Positions 44,060-54,400 of a stretch of DNA of 64,000 nt are shown here, piece after piece. Each line of letters starts with the position of its first letter. The stretch's first letter is position 1. The notes below the pieces were generated by a model, which was given only the letters and a program-made list of their open reading frames with translations, ran no database searches and was not told the origin of the DNA. Origin of the DNA: Fibrobacter sp. UWR3 (GTDB lineage Bacteria; Fibrobacterota; Fibrobacteria; Fibrobacterales; Fibrobacteraceae); assembly GCF_900143055.1 (NCBI RefSeq), contig NZ_FRCW01000004.1:1-64000 (forward strand), written 5' to 3'. A program made the position numbers and the translations under genes.

Positions 44060-44677
44060 TCAATCCATCACGAGTGCGGGCATCTTGATGCCTTCGTGCA
44101 CGGTCGTGAAGTTCCCGCGGAAATGCCCTTCGCTGTTGCGCGTGAACTCGAATCGCGTGACCATCGCGTAGCTGAACATCCCTTCGACAAAGACCTCGTC
44201 CGGAAGTCCGCACGCGAAGTGCTGGAGGGCTGCGATTACGCCCGCGTGGCTTACCCACAGGTATTCGCCGTTGTCGTCGAGCGTGTCAAGAAGTGTCTCT
44301 ACACGTTTGTCCACGTCGTGGAAACTTTCGCCCGTGGGGAACCTGTACCCGCGCCAGTCGCTTTTCCAGGCGGCCATCTCGTTGCGGGGGACGGCGGTGA
44401 GCTTCTGGCCTTCCCACGTGCCGAAGTTTATCTCCATGAGCCTGTCGTCTTTCTCGATGTTAAGCCCGGTGGCCTCCGAAACCTTCTCGGCGAGTCGCAT
44501 GCACCGCAGGAGCGGGCTGCTGAAGAGTCGGGTCGGGTGGGCGCCAGCCTTCAGGTAGTCATCGATGGCGCTTTTCGCCTCGTCTTCGAATGAGGGGGAT
44601 ACGTCAAAGTCGAGTCGCCCGTAGCAGACATCTTTCGGGTTGTAGGGCTTGGTGTGTCGAAAAGTCCAAAGAATCAT
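44060..44677 (-). CDS. Histidine phosphatase, CobC-like (alpha-ribazole phosphatase type)
   Basis: A 205-residue phosphoglycerate-mutase-like phosphatase. The active-site His is in MILWTFRHTKPYNP, where RHT replaces the RHG of mutases, as in CobC enzymes that dephosphorylate alpha-ribazole-5'-phosphate during cobamide assembly. Other motifs are SSPLLRCMRLAEK, MEINFGTWEGQKL and the second His in WVSHAGVIAALQHFA. The start at 44677 is where family similarity begins. No other cobalamin gene or riboswitch is seen nearby, so the substrate remains open. Confidence 0.85.
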   Translation of the reverse strand: MILWTFRHTKPYNPKDVCYGRLDFDVSPSFEDEAKSAIDDYLKAGAHPTRLFSSPLLRCMRLAEKVSEATGLNIEKDDRLMEINFGTWEGQKLTAVPRNEMAAWKSDWRGYRFPTGESFHDVDKRVETLLDTLDDNGEYLWVSHAGVIAALQHFACGLPDEVFVEGMFSYAMVTRFEFTRNSEGHFRGNFTTVHEGIKMPALVMD

Positions 44678-44748
44678 TGCTGCTTCGCCATCCCCGCGAC
44701 CTGTGGTGAGCGTCGCCGAACCAAGGCGGGGATCTTTAGTTAAAAAAA

Positions 44749-44768
44749 GTGCAACCCGAGGGTTGCAA
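44749..44768. terminator. Compact terminator downstream of the small RNA
   Basis: GTGCAACC-CGA-GGTTGC flanked by T7 (minus exit) and A8/T runs. It follows the candidate small RNA on the minus strand and backs up its own poly-U end. Confidence 0.75.
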
Positions 44769-44875
44769 AAAAAAGAAATCCTAGGCGACCTGAGCACATA
44801 AAAATTCACAAGTCCGTTGCTGCTTTCGCCCTGGCGAGTTGCCCGCAAATAGTCATTGCGCAGGGCCTAGGACCC
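44767..44875 (-). ncRNA. Structured small RNA, candidate SRP (4.5S) RNA
   Basis: About 105 nt. The 5' UCCUAGGC (44872-44865) pairs with 3' GCCUAGGA (44786-44779), followed directly by UUUCUUUUUUUU. Inside, CCUG-CGCA pairs with UGUG-CU-CAGG. The tip reads CCAGG-GC-GAAA-GC-AGCA, resembling SRP RNA domain IV (CAGG, GNRA tetraloop, AGCA) but with a two-pair instead of three-pair stem. TACTAT lies 6 bp before the GGG start. The size and the closed ends fit bacterial small SRP RNA; the shortened tip makes this uncertain. Confidence 0.5.
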
Positions 44876-45139
44876 TAAAATATAGTAAAATAAGCCATTT
44901 TTTGGAAGCCGGGATAGTCCAATTTGGAATGAAAAAAGCCCGAAAGGGGGCGTTTTTTGCCCCGAAATTGCAAAATGATGCGATTTAGACAACGGTTTGA
45001 CTGAATTTGTAAAAATATCGTTACCTGTTATGTAAAATTCTGTATATATTACTTATGACGGATTGTAAAAAATTCGTTTCTTGTTGTATTCGGAGTTGAC
45101 GATTTGATATAACGAACCCTGTTTTTTCAGGAGGCGATT
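44876..45139 (+). promoter_or_regulatory. Upstream region of adhesin A
   Basis: A 264-bp A/T-rich stretch. It holds ATAGTCCAATTTGGA (44914-44928, also in front of groES with one change) and a GGGGC-GTTTTTT-GCCCC hairpin (about 44945-44963). A weak promoter TTACCT-16-TATATA lies near 45020-45055. AGGAGG lies at 45130-45135, just before the ATG at 45140. The rest of the 462-bp gap to the left, 44678-44748, is a GATCCCCGCCTTGG-type REP-like fragment. Confidence 0.4.
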
Positions 45140-48100
45140 ATGTTGAAAGGGATGATAAATAAAGTTTACTTGGCCGTGGCCGTGCTCGGCCTGTTTGGCG
45201 GTGCTTTCGGCGCAAAGGTCGCCCCGCTGTATTTCGAAAATCTCGGAAACGAGACTGCGGAAGACTCGGCAGCTCAGCAGCAGTACTGGGAAGACTTGAT
45301 GAAGTACAAGCTGTGGGGAACGCATGGTATTGATGTCTCGTTGGGTAAAGTCTCGATAGGAGATAATGTCGGTTATAACGGAACCGCCGATGGCGAATTC
45401 AGAATGTATGCGAATGACCATCATTTTGGTGGCCCCACTATCGTTGGTGGAGACTTTGTTTTTAGTGCGTCGAGAAATGATACGATATCGATGGGACCTG
45501 TACGTGTCTTGGGAAATTTGCAGGTTAATGGAACATCGGGCAATGTGATGGAAGGCGACTGGTGCGTACAAGGAAAAATAACTCAGCAGTACAATGATGG
45601 AAGCTTGAATTATTGGAACAATATATTGACAGGCGGCATCTATAATGACTCTACAACATTGTCTAAGAAAAAAGGAACGTATGCGCAATGTGATGCTTCC
45701 GTCGCTCCGATGGTCGAACAGACGATGACTGTTCCTATATGGCCGGCACCGGATTCTTGGGAAGGCTTTGAAGCCATCTCGATGAATAGCAACTATAAGG
45801 ATGAGGTTTACTTTATCCACGTCCCGCCTGATTCCGTAGAAACAAATGACTATGGAACCTTTGATAAGTATATTACCAACTTTACGATTGGCGGTAGCAC
45901 CGGAAAGGTCCTGTATGTCTTGATGCCTCCGGGAGGCAAGCTGACACGTATTTATTCAAGGGACGGTTACAACTTTAGCAATTCTGCGAATGACATGAAG
46001 ATTGTGGTGGCCTATGTAGACGAAGGACTCCGTTTTGATAGAACCACCATGAAATGGGACTTTGCTGAACCGCAATCCAAATCTGGATATCCTGACCAGC
46101 CTGCGAATGGTTCTAACTGGGAATTCACGGATGCTGACAAGATAAATGTCATTTCGAACAAGGATTATGCAGGAAACCTCCTGTTCTATACCACGAAAGA
46201 CATCAACTGGAGCTATTGGATTAGCGCCAGTTTCCAGGGCTCCTGGATGTCTACGGGCCTCATCAAGATTGGCGGCCACTTCAAGTTGGCGGGTCAGGTT
46301 ATTGCGAATAACCTGAAGTTCGACTATAATGTTGCGGGCGATTTCCGCTATGTGCCGTTTGACCCACCCATACTGAATATAGACCCGGAAGTGCTCCAGA
46401 ACGGAGCGTTCCCCGAAAACAATGATGATGCGGTAATTCCGATATCGCTCGATACCGTTACTAACACGGCGGTTGATTTTAACTACTGCTTCGATTTAGA
46501 TCTTTCGACGGCAATTCGTGAGGACTTCCAGAAGACGACGAAGGCCCCGTTCCCGATTTGTGAATGGCGCGATACTACCTGGACCTACACTTACGGGGAT
46601 GATGGCATAACCAAGCTAGATAGTACTCGCAACATAACTGTCACGCACGATTCTGGCTATGTGCGAATTGAGGCGGGAAATCTTGTACCGGCCGATTCGC
46701 TTAAGGCTTATCTGAACGTATTTATTGATGGCCTTGCTGAAGGTGAAGAATATTTGCACATGAAGATATTCAACCTTACGGGTGCCGTTCTTCCGGGCAA
46801 CAAGCGCGAAGGCCACTTTACGCTGAAAATTGTCGATGCGAATAACCCGCCGGTGGCTGGCGCTTCGAGCGTTACTGGCAAAGAAGATGTGACGTACACC
46901 TTCAAGAAGAGCGACTTCGCGTACTCTTCGAGCAAGGGCTACGCGGAAACGGGCGTAGTTGTGGCCACGCTCCCGAACAAGGGCACTTTGACTTACAAGG
47001 GCGGCAATGTTACCGCGGGCCAGTTCATTCCGGTGGATTCCATCGGCGACCTCAAGTACACGGGCAAGAAGGATGATTTCGGGACTCCTGCCACCACCTT
47101 CCAGTTCAAGGTTCGTGACGAGATGAACTCCACCTCGGGTGCCGCCATCATGACGGTAAATCTTGCTGCGGTAAACGATCCTCCGAGTGCTACGGCGAGC
47201 GAATTTACGGTTGCCGAAAATTCGGCGGTCGGCGTTAAGGCGACGGGATCGCTTGTCGTGAAGGACGTCGATGACAACGCGTTCGTCTATACCCTGGTGG
47301 GCGGTGCAACTGACATATTCCAGATAAACTCTTCTACGGGCGAGATTTCTGTCAAGAAGGCCGTTCTTGACCACGAGACAAAATCGACATACACGGTGAC
47401 GGTGCATGTGCGCGACATGGCTTCGACGACGACGCTTGCCGATACGCTTTCGTACAATGTCGCTGTGACCATCCGCGTGACGGACGTGAACGAAAAGCCT
47501 ACCATTGTGGATGCGAACCTCAAGGTTCCTGAAATCTGCGATTCCGGTACGGTTGTCGGTCCGGTTGTCGCTACGGAACGTGATACGGCTGCTGCGTTCA
47601 CGAAACTTACTTACACGATTGTCGAGAGCGGCGTGCCGTTCGTGATGGATTCGAACATCGTCAAGGTGAAGAATCCGAGCAAACTGGATTACGAGGCGGA
47701 TTCCGTGCTCACGTTCCATGTGGTGGTGAACGACGGTCAGTACACCGATACTGCGGTCGTGACGGTGAAACTTACCGACGTAAACGAACCGCCCCACTTT
47801 GGGGACAACATCCCTGTGCTTACGGTGGACGAGAACGCTCCTGCCGACACTCATGTTGGTGTTGTGACAGCAAGTGACGTGGATGGTACGGAAAACCTGA
47901 CGTATTCCATTATCGATGAAACGGGTACGTTCAAGATTGTTCCTTCTACGGGCGAAATCAAGGTCATTGCCGATAGCACCATCGACTTTGAAACCAAGTC
48001 CACGTACACGGTGAAGGTGGTGGTGACAGACAAGGATGGCCTTACCGATACGGCTACCGTGACCATCAAGGTGAATGACGTGAACGAGGCTCCCTCTATT

Positions 48101-51076
48101 GAGGATGCTGTGTTCGCGATTGACGAAAATCCCAGGAAGGGCGATTCCGCGGGGGCTGTCATCGCGTCTGACCTCGACACTGCGGCGCAGTTCCGCATAC
48201 TCACTTACGAGATTGTAGAGACGGATGTGCCGTTTGAACTCGATTCCAACATCATTCGGGTTAAAGAACCCGGCAAGCTCGATTACGAGACGGATTCCGT
48301 GTTCACGTTCCATGTGGTTGTTACCGACCAGGACGGCCTTTCTGACACCGCTACCATTACGGTGAACCTCAACGATACGCCGGAACCGCCGAAGTTCGAC
48401 GACAAGACGCCCACGTTCGCTGTTGACGAGAATGTTCCTGCGGGTACATTTGTGGGTGTCGTGACCGCATCTGACGTGGATGACGACGATACGCTCACCT
48501 ACAGCATCGGGGATCCGACCGATACCTTCGTTATTGACGAAGTTACCGGCAAGATCACGGTGAAGGCCGACAGCACCATCGATTACGAGACGAAGAACGA
48601 GTACACGGTGACCGTGGTGGTGACCGACAAGTACGGCTATACCGATACGGCGACGGTGACCATCAAGGTGAATGACGTGAACGAGGCTCCGGATGTTCCG
48701 GACCAGACCATCACGGTGAAGGAAGATGCCGTTGTGGGCAGCGACGTGGGCAAGATTGCGGCTTCCGACCCGGATACCGCGAAGGCGTTCAGCACGCTGA
48801 CCTACGAACTGGTGGAAGATAGCGAACAGTTTAGCGTGAAGGAAGACGGTACGGTCGTGCTCAAGAAGGAACTCGACTACGAAACGGATTCCGTGTACGT
48901 GATCAAGGTGCGCGTGACCGACGGAGACCTTGCTGATACCGCCCTCGTGACGGTGAAGGTGGGCAACGTTGTCGAGAAGACCGAACTGGAAATCACCCGT
49001 GCCGAGACGAAGGATTCCGTGTGGCTCAATCCCGATACGCTGTTCATCAATACGACTGACCTTTGCATCGAGTGGAAGGCCGACGGCAAGCTCATGGGCC
49101 CCGATTGCGACCTCGATCTCCATGAGGGCGAGAACGTCATCGTGAAGGAATACAAGACTCCGGGCAAGGATGTGCCGGGCGTGGATACGCTTGTCGTGTT
49201 CGTGAGCAAGCAGAGCCCTGTCGTGACGGTGACGGCGGTTGTCGACGACGGCAAGAAGCCGAACATCTTCACGATTGTGGAAGAGCAGCAGTCTGCCGAT
49301 ACGGCGTTCTACGTGAATTCCAAGAAGAACGACATTCTGGTGAAGGTGAAGGACCCCGTGTCCGGCGCAAAGGATTCGTTCGTGGTCAAGCTGGACCTCG
49401 ATACGATGAATATCCCTGCGAAGACGTTCACGAGTACGCTCGAGGGCTTTACCGGTGCGGGCCTTACCCTGAACGAGAATCCCGCTTCCGGCGCATCGCA
49501 CACGCCTGTCAACGACGACAAGGTGGCGGTAAGCTACACCGAGGTTGTGAACGGCCAGGAACTCACCGTGACCTACTACACCGACAAGGACGGGAACGTC
49601 ATCAGGAACGAAGATGGCGTGCAGGAGATGACCGTTGCCTACGAGACCGAGGTCAAGGGCAAGAAGGTCGTGATCTCGTACAACGTGGATGCCGTGACGG
49701 GCGAGGTGGTGAAGACCTCCGGAGGCTACGCGAAGCCGGAAGATTCCGCTATCGAGAGCAGCAGCTCGGGCAAGTCTGGCGACAAGTCCAGCAGTTCGGG
49801 CAAGTCCGGTGATAAGGATAGTGGCAAGTCCGCTACGTTCGAAAATGCGGTGGTGTTCACCGTTACCTACGACTACGTGGACGAAGCCGGCAACACGGTT
49901 ACCGTTGCGTACGGAGTGGATGCCGAGGGCAACCTCGTGAAGAACGAGGACGGAAACCTCGGTTACGAAGTGAGCTACACCTACACGAACAAGTACGGCA
50001 ACTCCGCGACTCAGTCCGTGTTCATCGTGCTCGACCAGGTCCCGCCCAAGGTGGAAATCCTCTTCCCGCTGGAAGGCGACGTGATCTACTCGAACTTCGT
50101 GGACGTGAAGTGGACCGTGGATATCGGCGACGGCCGTGGCGCCGTGGTGCAGGATACCCTCATCACTCAGGGCCTCGTGAAGGGCGGCAACGCCATCGTG
50201 CGCTTCTACCGCGACAAGGCGGGCAACGAGGCGAGCGATACGGTGCGCGTCATCATGAAGAACGCGAAGGACGTGGATATCGCTATTGAACAGGCGGTAA
50301 CCGAAATCACCAAGGACAAGGTGGCTGAGTACTACGCGGCGAACGAGCCTGAAGAGGGCGAAACTTTCGCGATTACCATCTACAACTCCAAGACCGAAAA
50401 GGAAGTTGAAACCCTCGTGGGCGGTGGCTATAAGACCAAGACCGGCAGCGGCGACGAACCGTATCCGGGACTTACCGGTCACCTGGGCCCGACTCTCGGT
50501 ATCGAGACGAAGGTGCCGACGATCAACGCGGTGGGTGGCCTTGCGACCCTCGACGACATCGTCGGTTCCGATGGCCTTATTCCGCTTGAGGGCGTAGATG
50601 CCGAGGAAAGCGAGAAGGTTACCGTGGAACAGTACGTACAGCAGTACTGCACCGACGAGTTTGCCGAGAACGTTGGCTCTGACCTCTCGAAGGCGAACCT
50701 CTACTCGACCAAGATGTACGTGAAGATCTGGATCTACACGAGCCTTGGACAGTTCGCTGACTACTACGCGTTCACCCAGGACCTGAACAATCCGGAATAC
50801 GTGAACGACGCTGGCCTCCTGACCCTGTACTTCGAAATGAAGCCGGATAAGGACGGCAATGTGCGTGCCGAGTCGGGTAGGCTCTATGCGACGGGCGCGT
50901 ACGTGTTCCGCACCGAGGTCGAGATGAAGTCGACGCTCCGTTGCTCGTTGCCTCCGTTCGTGAAGACATCTGGCGGAATGGAACCCGAGAAGCCCACGAA
51001 CAAGGTCGGCTCGGCACGTACCGTCAAGGAAGACCTGCTGAAGAGCTTCGGCTACAAGCGCCCCAACATGAAATAA
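45140..51076 (+). CDS. Giant cadherin-repeat surface protein A
   Basis: A 1,978-residue exported protein (signal about residues 8-25, YLAVAVLGLFGGAFG). Residues about 26-410 form a conserved N-domain resembling choice-of-anchor/adhesive domains (SIGDNVGYNGTADGE, GPVRVLGNLQVNG, GGHFKLAGQVIANNL). Residues 410-565 look like a Calx-beta domain. About seven cadherin-type repeats follow (about 568-1280), with Ca-binding DxNE linkers such as VNDVNEAP. A long C-region (about 1282-1978) holds a Ser-Gly-Lys linker near 1535 and ends VKEDLLKSFGYKRP. The N- and C-regions match protein B downstream. It has no LPxTG and no typical type IX sorting domain. It is likely a calcium-stiffened adhesin; function not proven. 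Confidence 0.82.
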   Translation: MLKGMINKVYLAVAVLGLFGGAFGAKVAPLYFENLGNETAEDSAAQQQYWEDLMKYKLWGTHGIDVSLGKVSIGDNVGYNGTADGEFRMYANDHHFGGPTIVGGDFVFSASRNDTISMGPVRVLGNLQVNGTSGNVMEGDWCVQGKITQQYNDGSLNYWNNILTGGIYNDSTTLSKKKGTYAQCDASVAPMVEQTMTVPIWPAPDSWEGFEAISMNSNYKDEVYFIHVPPDSVETNDYGTFDKYITNFTIGGSTGKVLYVLMPPGGKLTRIYSRDGYNFSNSANDMKIVVAYVDEGLRFDRTTMKWDFAEPQSKSGYPDQPANGSNWEFTDADKINVISNKDYAGNLLFYTTKDINWSYWISASFQGSWMSTGLIKIGGHFKLAGQVIANNLKFDYNVAGDFRYVPFDPPILNIDPEVLQNGAFPENNDDAVIPISLDTVTNTAVDFNYCFDLDLSTAIREDFQKTTKAPFPICEWRDTTWTYTYGDDGITKLDSTRNITVTHDSGYVRIEAGNLVPADSLKAYLNVFIDGLAEGEEYLHMKIFNLTGAVLPGNKREGHFTLKIVDANNPPVAGASSVTGKEDVTYTFKKSDFAYSSSKGYAETGVVVATLPNKGTLTYKGGNVTAGQFIPVDSIGDLKYTGKKDDFGTPATTFQFKVRDEMNSTSGAAIMTVNLAAVNDPPSATASEFTVAENSAVGVKATGSLVVKDVDDNAFVYTLVGGATDIFQINSSTGEISVKKAVLDHETKSTYTVTVHVRDMASTTTLADTLSYNVAVTIRVTDVNEKPTIVDANLKVPEICDSGTVVGPVVATERDTAAAFTKLTYTIVESGVPFVMDSNIVKVKNPSKLDYEADSVLTFHVVVNDGQYTDTAVVTVKLTDVNEPPHFGDNIPVLTVDENAPADTHVGVVTASDVDGTENLTYSIIDETGTFKIVPSTGEIKVIADSTIDFETKSTYTVKVVVTDKDGLTDTATVTIKVNDVNEAPSIEDAVFAIDENPRKGDSAGAVIASDLDTAAQFRILTYEIVETDVPFELDSNIIRVKEPGKLDYETDSVFTFHVVVTDQDGLSDTATITVNLNDTPEPPKFDDKTPTFAVDENVPAGTFVGVVTASDVDDDDTLTYSIGDPTDTFVIDEVTGKITVKADSTIDYETKNEYTVTVVVTDKYGYTDTATVTIKVNDVNEAPDVPDQTITVKEDAVVGSDVGKIAASDPDTAKAFSTLTYELVEDSEQFSVKEDGTVVLKKELDYETDSVYVIKVRVTDGDLADTALVTVKVGNVVEKTELEITRAETKDSVWLNPDTLFINTTDLCIEWKADGKLMGPDCDLDLHEGENVIVKEYKTPGKDVPGVDTLVVFVSKQSPVVTVTAVVDDGKKPNIFTIVEEQQSADTAFYVNSKKNDILVKVKDPVSGAKDSFVVKLDLDTMNIPAKTFTSTLEGFTGAGLTLNENPASGASHTPVNDDKVAVSYTEVVNGQELTVTYYTDKDGNVIRNEDGVQEMTVAYETEVKGKKVVISYNVDAVTGEVVKTSGGYAKPEDSAIESSSSGKSGDKSSSSGKSGDKDSGKSATFENAVVFTVTYDYVDEAGNTVTVAYGVDAEGNLVKNEDGNLGYEVSYTYTNKYGNSATQSVFIVLDQVPPKVEILFPLEGDVIYSNFVDVKWTVDIGDGRGAVVQDTLITQGLVKGGNAIVRFYRDKAGNEASDTVRVIMKNAKDVDIAIEQAVTEITKDKVAEYYAANEPEEGETFAITIYNSKTEKEVETLVGGGYKTKTGSGDEPYPGLTGHLGPTLGIETKVPTINAVGGLATLDDIVGSDGLIPLEGVDAEESEKVTVEQYVQQYCTDEFAENVGSDLSKANLYSTKMYVKIWIYTSLGQFADYYAFTQDLNNPEYVNDAGLLTLYFEMKPDKDGNVRAESGRLYATGAYVFRTEVEMKSTLRCSLPPFVKTSGGMEPEKPTNKVGSARTVKEDLLKSFGYKRPNMK

Positions 51077-51096
51077 TTAATTAGGGAGGGCGTAAA

Positions 51097-51240
51097 GTCA
51101 TCCCCGCTATAGCCAAATGTCATCCCCGCTATAGCCAAATGTCATCCCCGCGCAGGCGGGGATCTTCTACCACGGCCAACTCTTTCGGCCTTGTGGTTAA
51201 TGTCATCCCCGGCTTGACCGGGGATCTTTTATTATACAGA
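51097..51240. repeat. REP-like GTCATCCCCGC repeats between the two adhesin genes
   Basis: A 22-bp unit (GTCATCCCCGCTATAGCCAAAT) occurs twice in tandem. It is followed by CATCCCCGCGCAGGCGGGGATC, and 60 bp later by CCCCGGCTTGACCGGGGATCTTTTATT. The palindromic versions can terminate transcription of gene A. Related hairpins occur at 4.86 kb, 44.7 kb and 61.16 kb. Confidence 0.75.
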
Positions 51241-51259
51241 GTCCTCCTCCCGCAAAAAT

Positions 51260-51430
51260 GTAAAAGTTTACGTTTGTAAACGAAAATTTTACAAAATTAT
51301 GTGAGTTGCGTCACATTCGGGATGTGGTGTCCCGAAAATCGGTCCGAAATGTTCCATTTTTTTTGCATTCACTCTTTGAATGTAAGGTTTTTTTAGTATT
51401 TTTACTCTTGTGTGGGGATTTGGTGTAACC
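51260..51430 (+). promoter_or_regulatory. Control region of adhesin B with a perfect CRP-type site
   Basis: TGTGA-GTTGCG-TCACA at 51300-51315 is a perfect TGTGA-N6-TCACA palindrome, 135 bp before the start. Just upstream is GTTTAC-GTTT-GTAAAC (51266-51281), inside wider TGTAAAA/TTTTACA arms. The rest is T-rich, with a possible TTGAAT...TATTTT promoter around 51377-51405. Confidence 0.6.
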
Positions 51431-51449
51431 TTATCCTGTGGTGGATAAT

Positions 51450-54400
51450 ATGAAGAAGAAAATATTTGGTCTTGTAATATTCCTACTTGGAATATGTGCC
51501 CCGTATGCCCTTGCTAAGGCAAGTGTTGCCCCGTTGCAGTTTACGGGAGTGTCTTCGGATTTGCAGCAAGATCGATGGGATTCCCTGATGAAGTATAAAA
51601 TCTGGGGAACCGAGTACATTTCTATTCGAGAGAATGTGTCCATCTCGGATAGTGTCGGTTATAACGGAACTACCGGTGATTTAACATTCGAAAACCAACT
51701 TCACCATCTTGGTGGGCCCACAGTTGTAGGTGGGAATATGACTTACACTAATGGGTCTTACGATACTTTGTCTGCGGGTCCTGTTCGTGTTATGGGCAAT
51801 TTAAGAATTTCGAATCAGGATAACAATAGGATGCAGGGGGACTGGTGTGTAAAGGGTAGCATCACTCAACAATATAATAACGGCTCTCTTCAGGCGTGGG
51901 ACAATCTTGTTACAGGAAAGGTCTATTCAGATGAATACACTCTGCCCAAATCTGGTGGAAGCTATTCTGCTTGTCCTAGTGATGTTCCTCCTTTGGAAGA
52001 TTTGTTTGTGCCCACTTTGCCGACTCCGGGAAGTTGGGGCTCCTCGTTTATGATGACCTCAAATTATCAGGATGAAGTCAAGTATATCCATGTGCCTCCT
52101 GATTCCGTGGAAAGAAATGCTTATGGTACTTATGACATGTACATTACTGAATTCCGTGCAGGGGGCTCAACGGGGAAAAAATTATATGTGGTAATGCCTC
52201 CTGGTGGAAAACTGACTCGTATTTTTTCAAGGGACGGTTTCCTGTTTGATAATTCTGCAAACGATATGAAAATTCAGGTTGTATATGTTGCGGAAGGAAC
52301 AAAGTTTGAAGGTGGCCAATGGGATTTATCAAATACGAATGATTTTTCGTATTTGAGCAATGCTGAATATTCTGGCAATCTCCTTTTCTATACGAGTAAA
52401 GATATCCAGTGGGACTATTGGAAGGACGCCTCGTTCCAGGGAACATGGATGACAACGGGTAAGTTGACTGTTGGTGGTCACTTTAAGTTGGCTGGTCAGC
52501 TTGTTGCAAATCAATTGCAATTCCAGGCGGACATTAAGGGTGATTTCAAGTACATGCCGTTTGATCCGCCTTGGATTGACATCAACCCTGAAGCGCGTAG
52601 CTGGGGAACGGTTTACGAGGGTGTTTCTGGTCCGCAGCCTCTTTCAATTGTCTTGAACGAACCCCCGACTACGGATGTCAGTTTCAAGTACTGCTTTGTT
52701 TTTGATGGTGACCAAGCGAACAACAAGGATACCGATCCGGATTCATTGAATGCTTGGGCTAGCCTTGCTGACGTTGTTACAAGTGCAATTCCGGTGTGTA
52801 ATGGAACGTCCGTATATGAGACGGTTGAATTCCCCAAGGGACACACAGTACCAACGAAAACTGTTACTGTATCTGTCCAGAATGACCTTGTCGAAGAATG
52901 GACTGAATTCTTCAAGATTCGAGTGTTTGATATGGTGGGTGCGGTTCTTCCGAACAAGAAACGTGAAGGTGAGTTCCTTATCGAAATTGATGATGACGAT
53001 AAGGCTCCTAAAGGCAAGGACACCGTTTTTGTTGGTGTTGAAGATACAGACAGCCCGTTCAGCAAGTTCCCTGCTACGACGGGTAATGGTGCTGCTCTGG
53101 ACGAATACGAAGTGAAGATTGAATCGCTGCCGATGAAGAATGGTAACGTGGTCGGTACCTTGACTTACGATGGTGCTGTTGTTGATGCTGCAACCATTGC
53201 CGCCGGTCTCATCATTTCCAATGCGGATCTAGGCAAGCTTGTCTATCATGGCGAAGATAATGCCTTCGGAACGAATTTGGCTTCATTCACCTATAGGGTT
53301 ATCAGCAAAGATGTTTCCGCAGTTGCCGCCAACACGGTAACAATCAATCTGCAGGCTGTGAACGACAAACCGATTGCTCACGATACGGTTTACACGATTA
53401 ACGAAAATGTCGCTGCAGGTACGGCTGCTGCAGGCAAGATTCGCATGGAAGACGTTGACGATACGCAGTTCACTTATGCCTTTGATACGAACGATCCGAA
53501 GTACACCACCGTCAACAGCATATTCGCTATTGATGCAACTACTGGTGCAATTACCGTAAAGAACGCAGGCCTGGACTACGAAGCTCTGAACGCCGATACC
53601 ACGATGGTAATCAAGGTCATTGTGACGGATGCAGCTTCTACGTCTATGCCAGAAGGTGCAGGTAAACTTGCCGATACTTCTATAGTGACTATCAAGGTTG
53701 TCGATGTGAACGAGGCTCCGGTTGTTCGCGACACGGCCTTCACTGTGGATGAAAACGTTCCTGCTGGTACCGAAGTCGGTACATTGGAAGCATCTGATCC
53801 GGATATTAGGAACTCGGATTTTGGAACCCTGTACTTCTCCATTGATGAAAATGCGGATGGCAATCCGGCGACTAATGTTCCGTTTGCAATTGACAACGAT
53901 GGAAAAATTACGGTTACCGCTGATGACGCACTTGATTTCGAAACGAAGCCCACTTGGGTAATTCATGTGACTGTTACTGACGGCTTCATCCCGCAGACGG
54001 TCGAAGTGGTTATCAATCTCAATGACCTGAACGAACCTCCGCATATTGATGACATCTTGGATCAGTATGTCGTTGCGGAACATTCTGCAAATGGCTGGCC
54101 AATTACCTCTCCGGCCATCAAGATTTCTGACCCGGATGTTGGCGATAGCCAGAGCACCCTGAGTGCAAGGATTGAAGGCAGGAACACTTCTGATGCGATG
54201 GCCGAACAGCTTTTTGAAGCTACGGTTGCTGCTGCACAGGATGGTTCCTTGAAGATCATGATTACCGTTAAGGACAGTGCTAAGCTCAACTACGAAACGT
54301 TGCTTGCAAGTGGTGCCGATACGGTAAGTTACGAAATTCGCCTTATCCTTACGGATCGTGAAGGCACCGGGTTCGCCGATACTGCATCCACGACTATTTA

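Noticed and set aside
44060-44848. Longer N-terminus for the CobC-like phosphatase
   Set aside because: The upstream codons would overlap the small RNA and its terminator, and the active-site motif normally lies at the very N-terminus.
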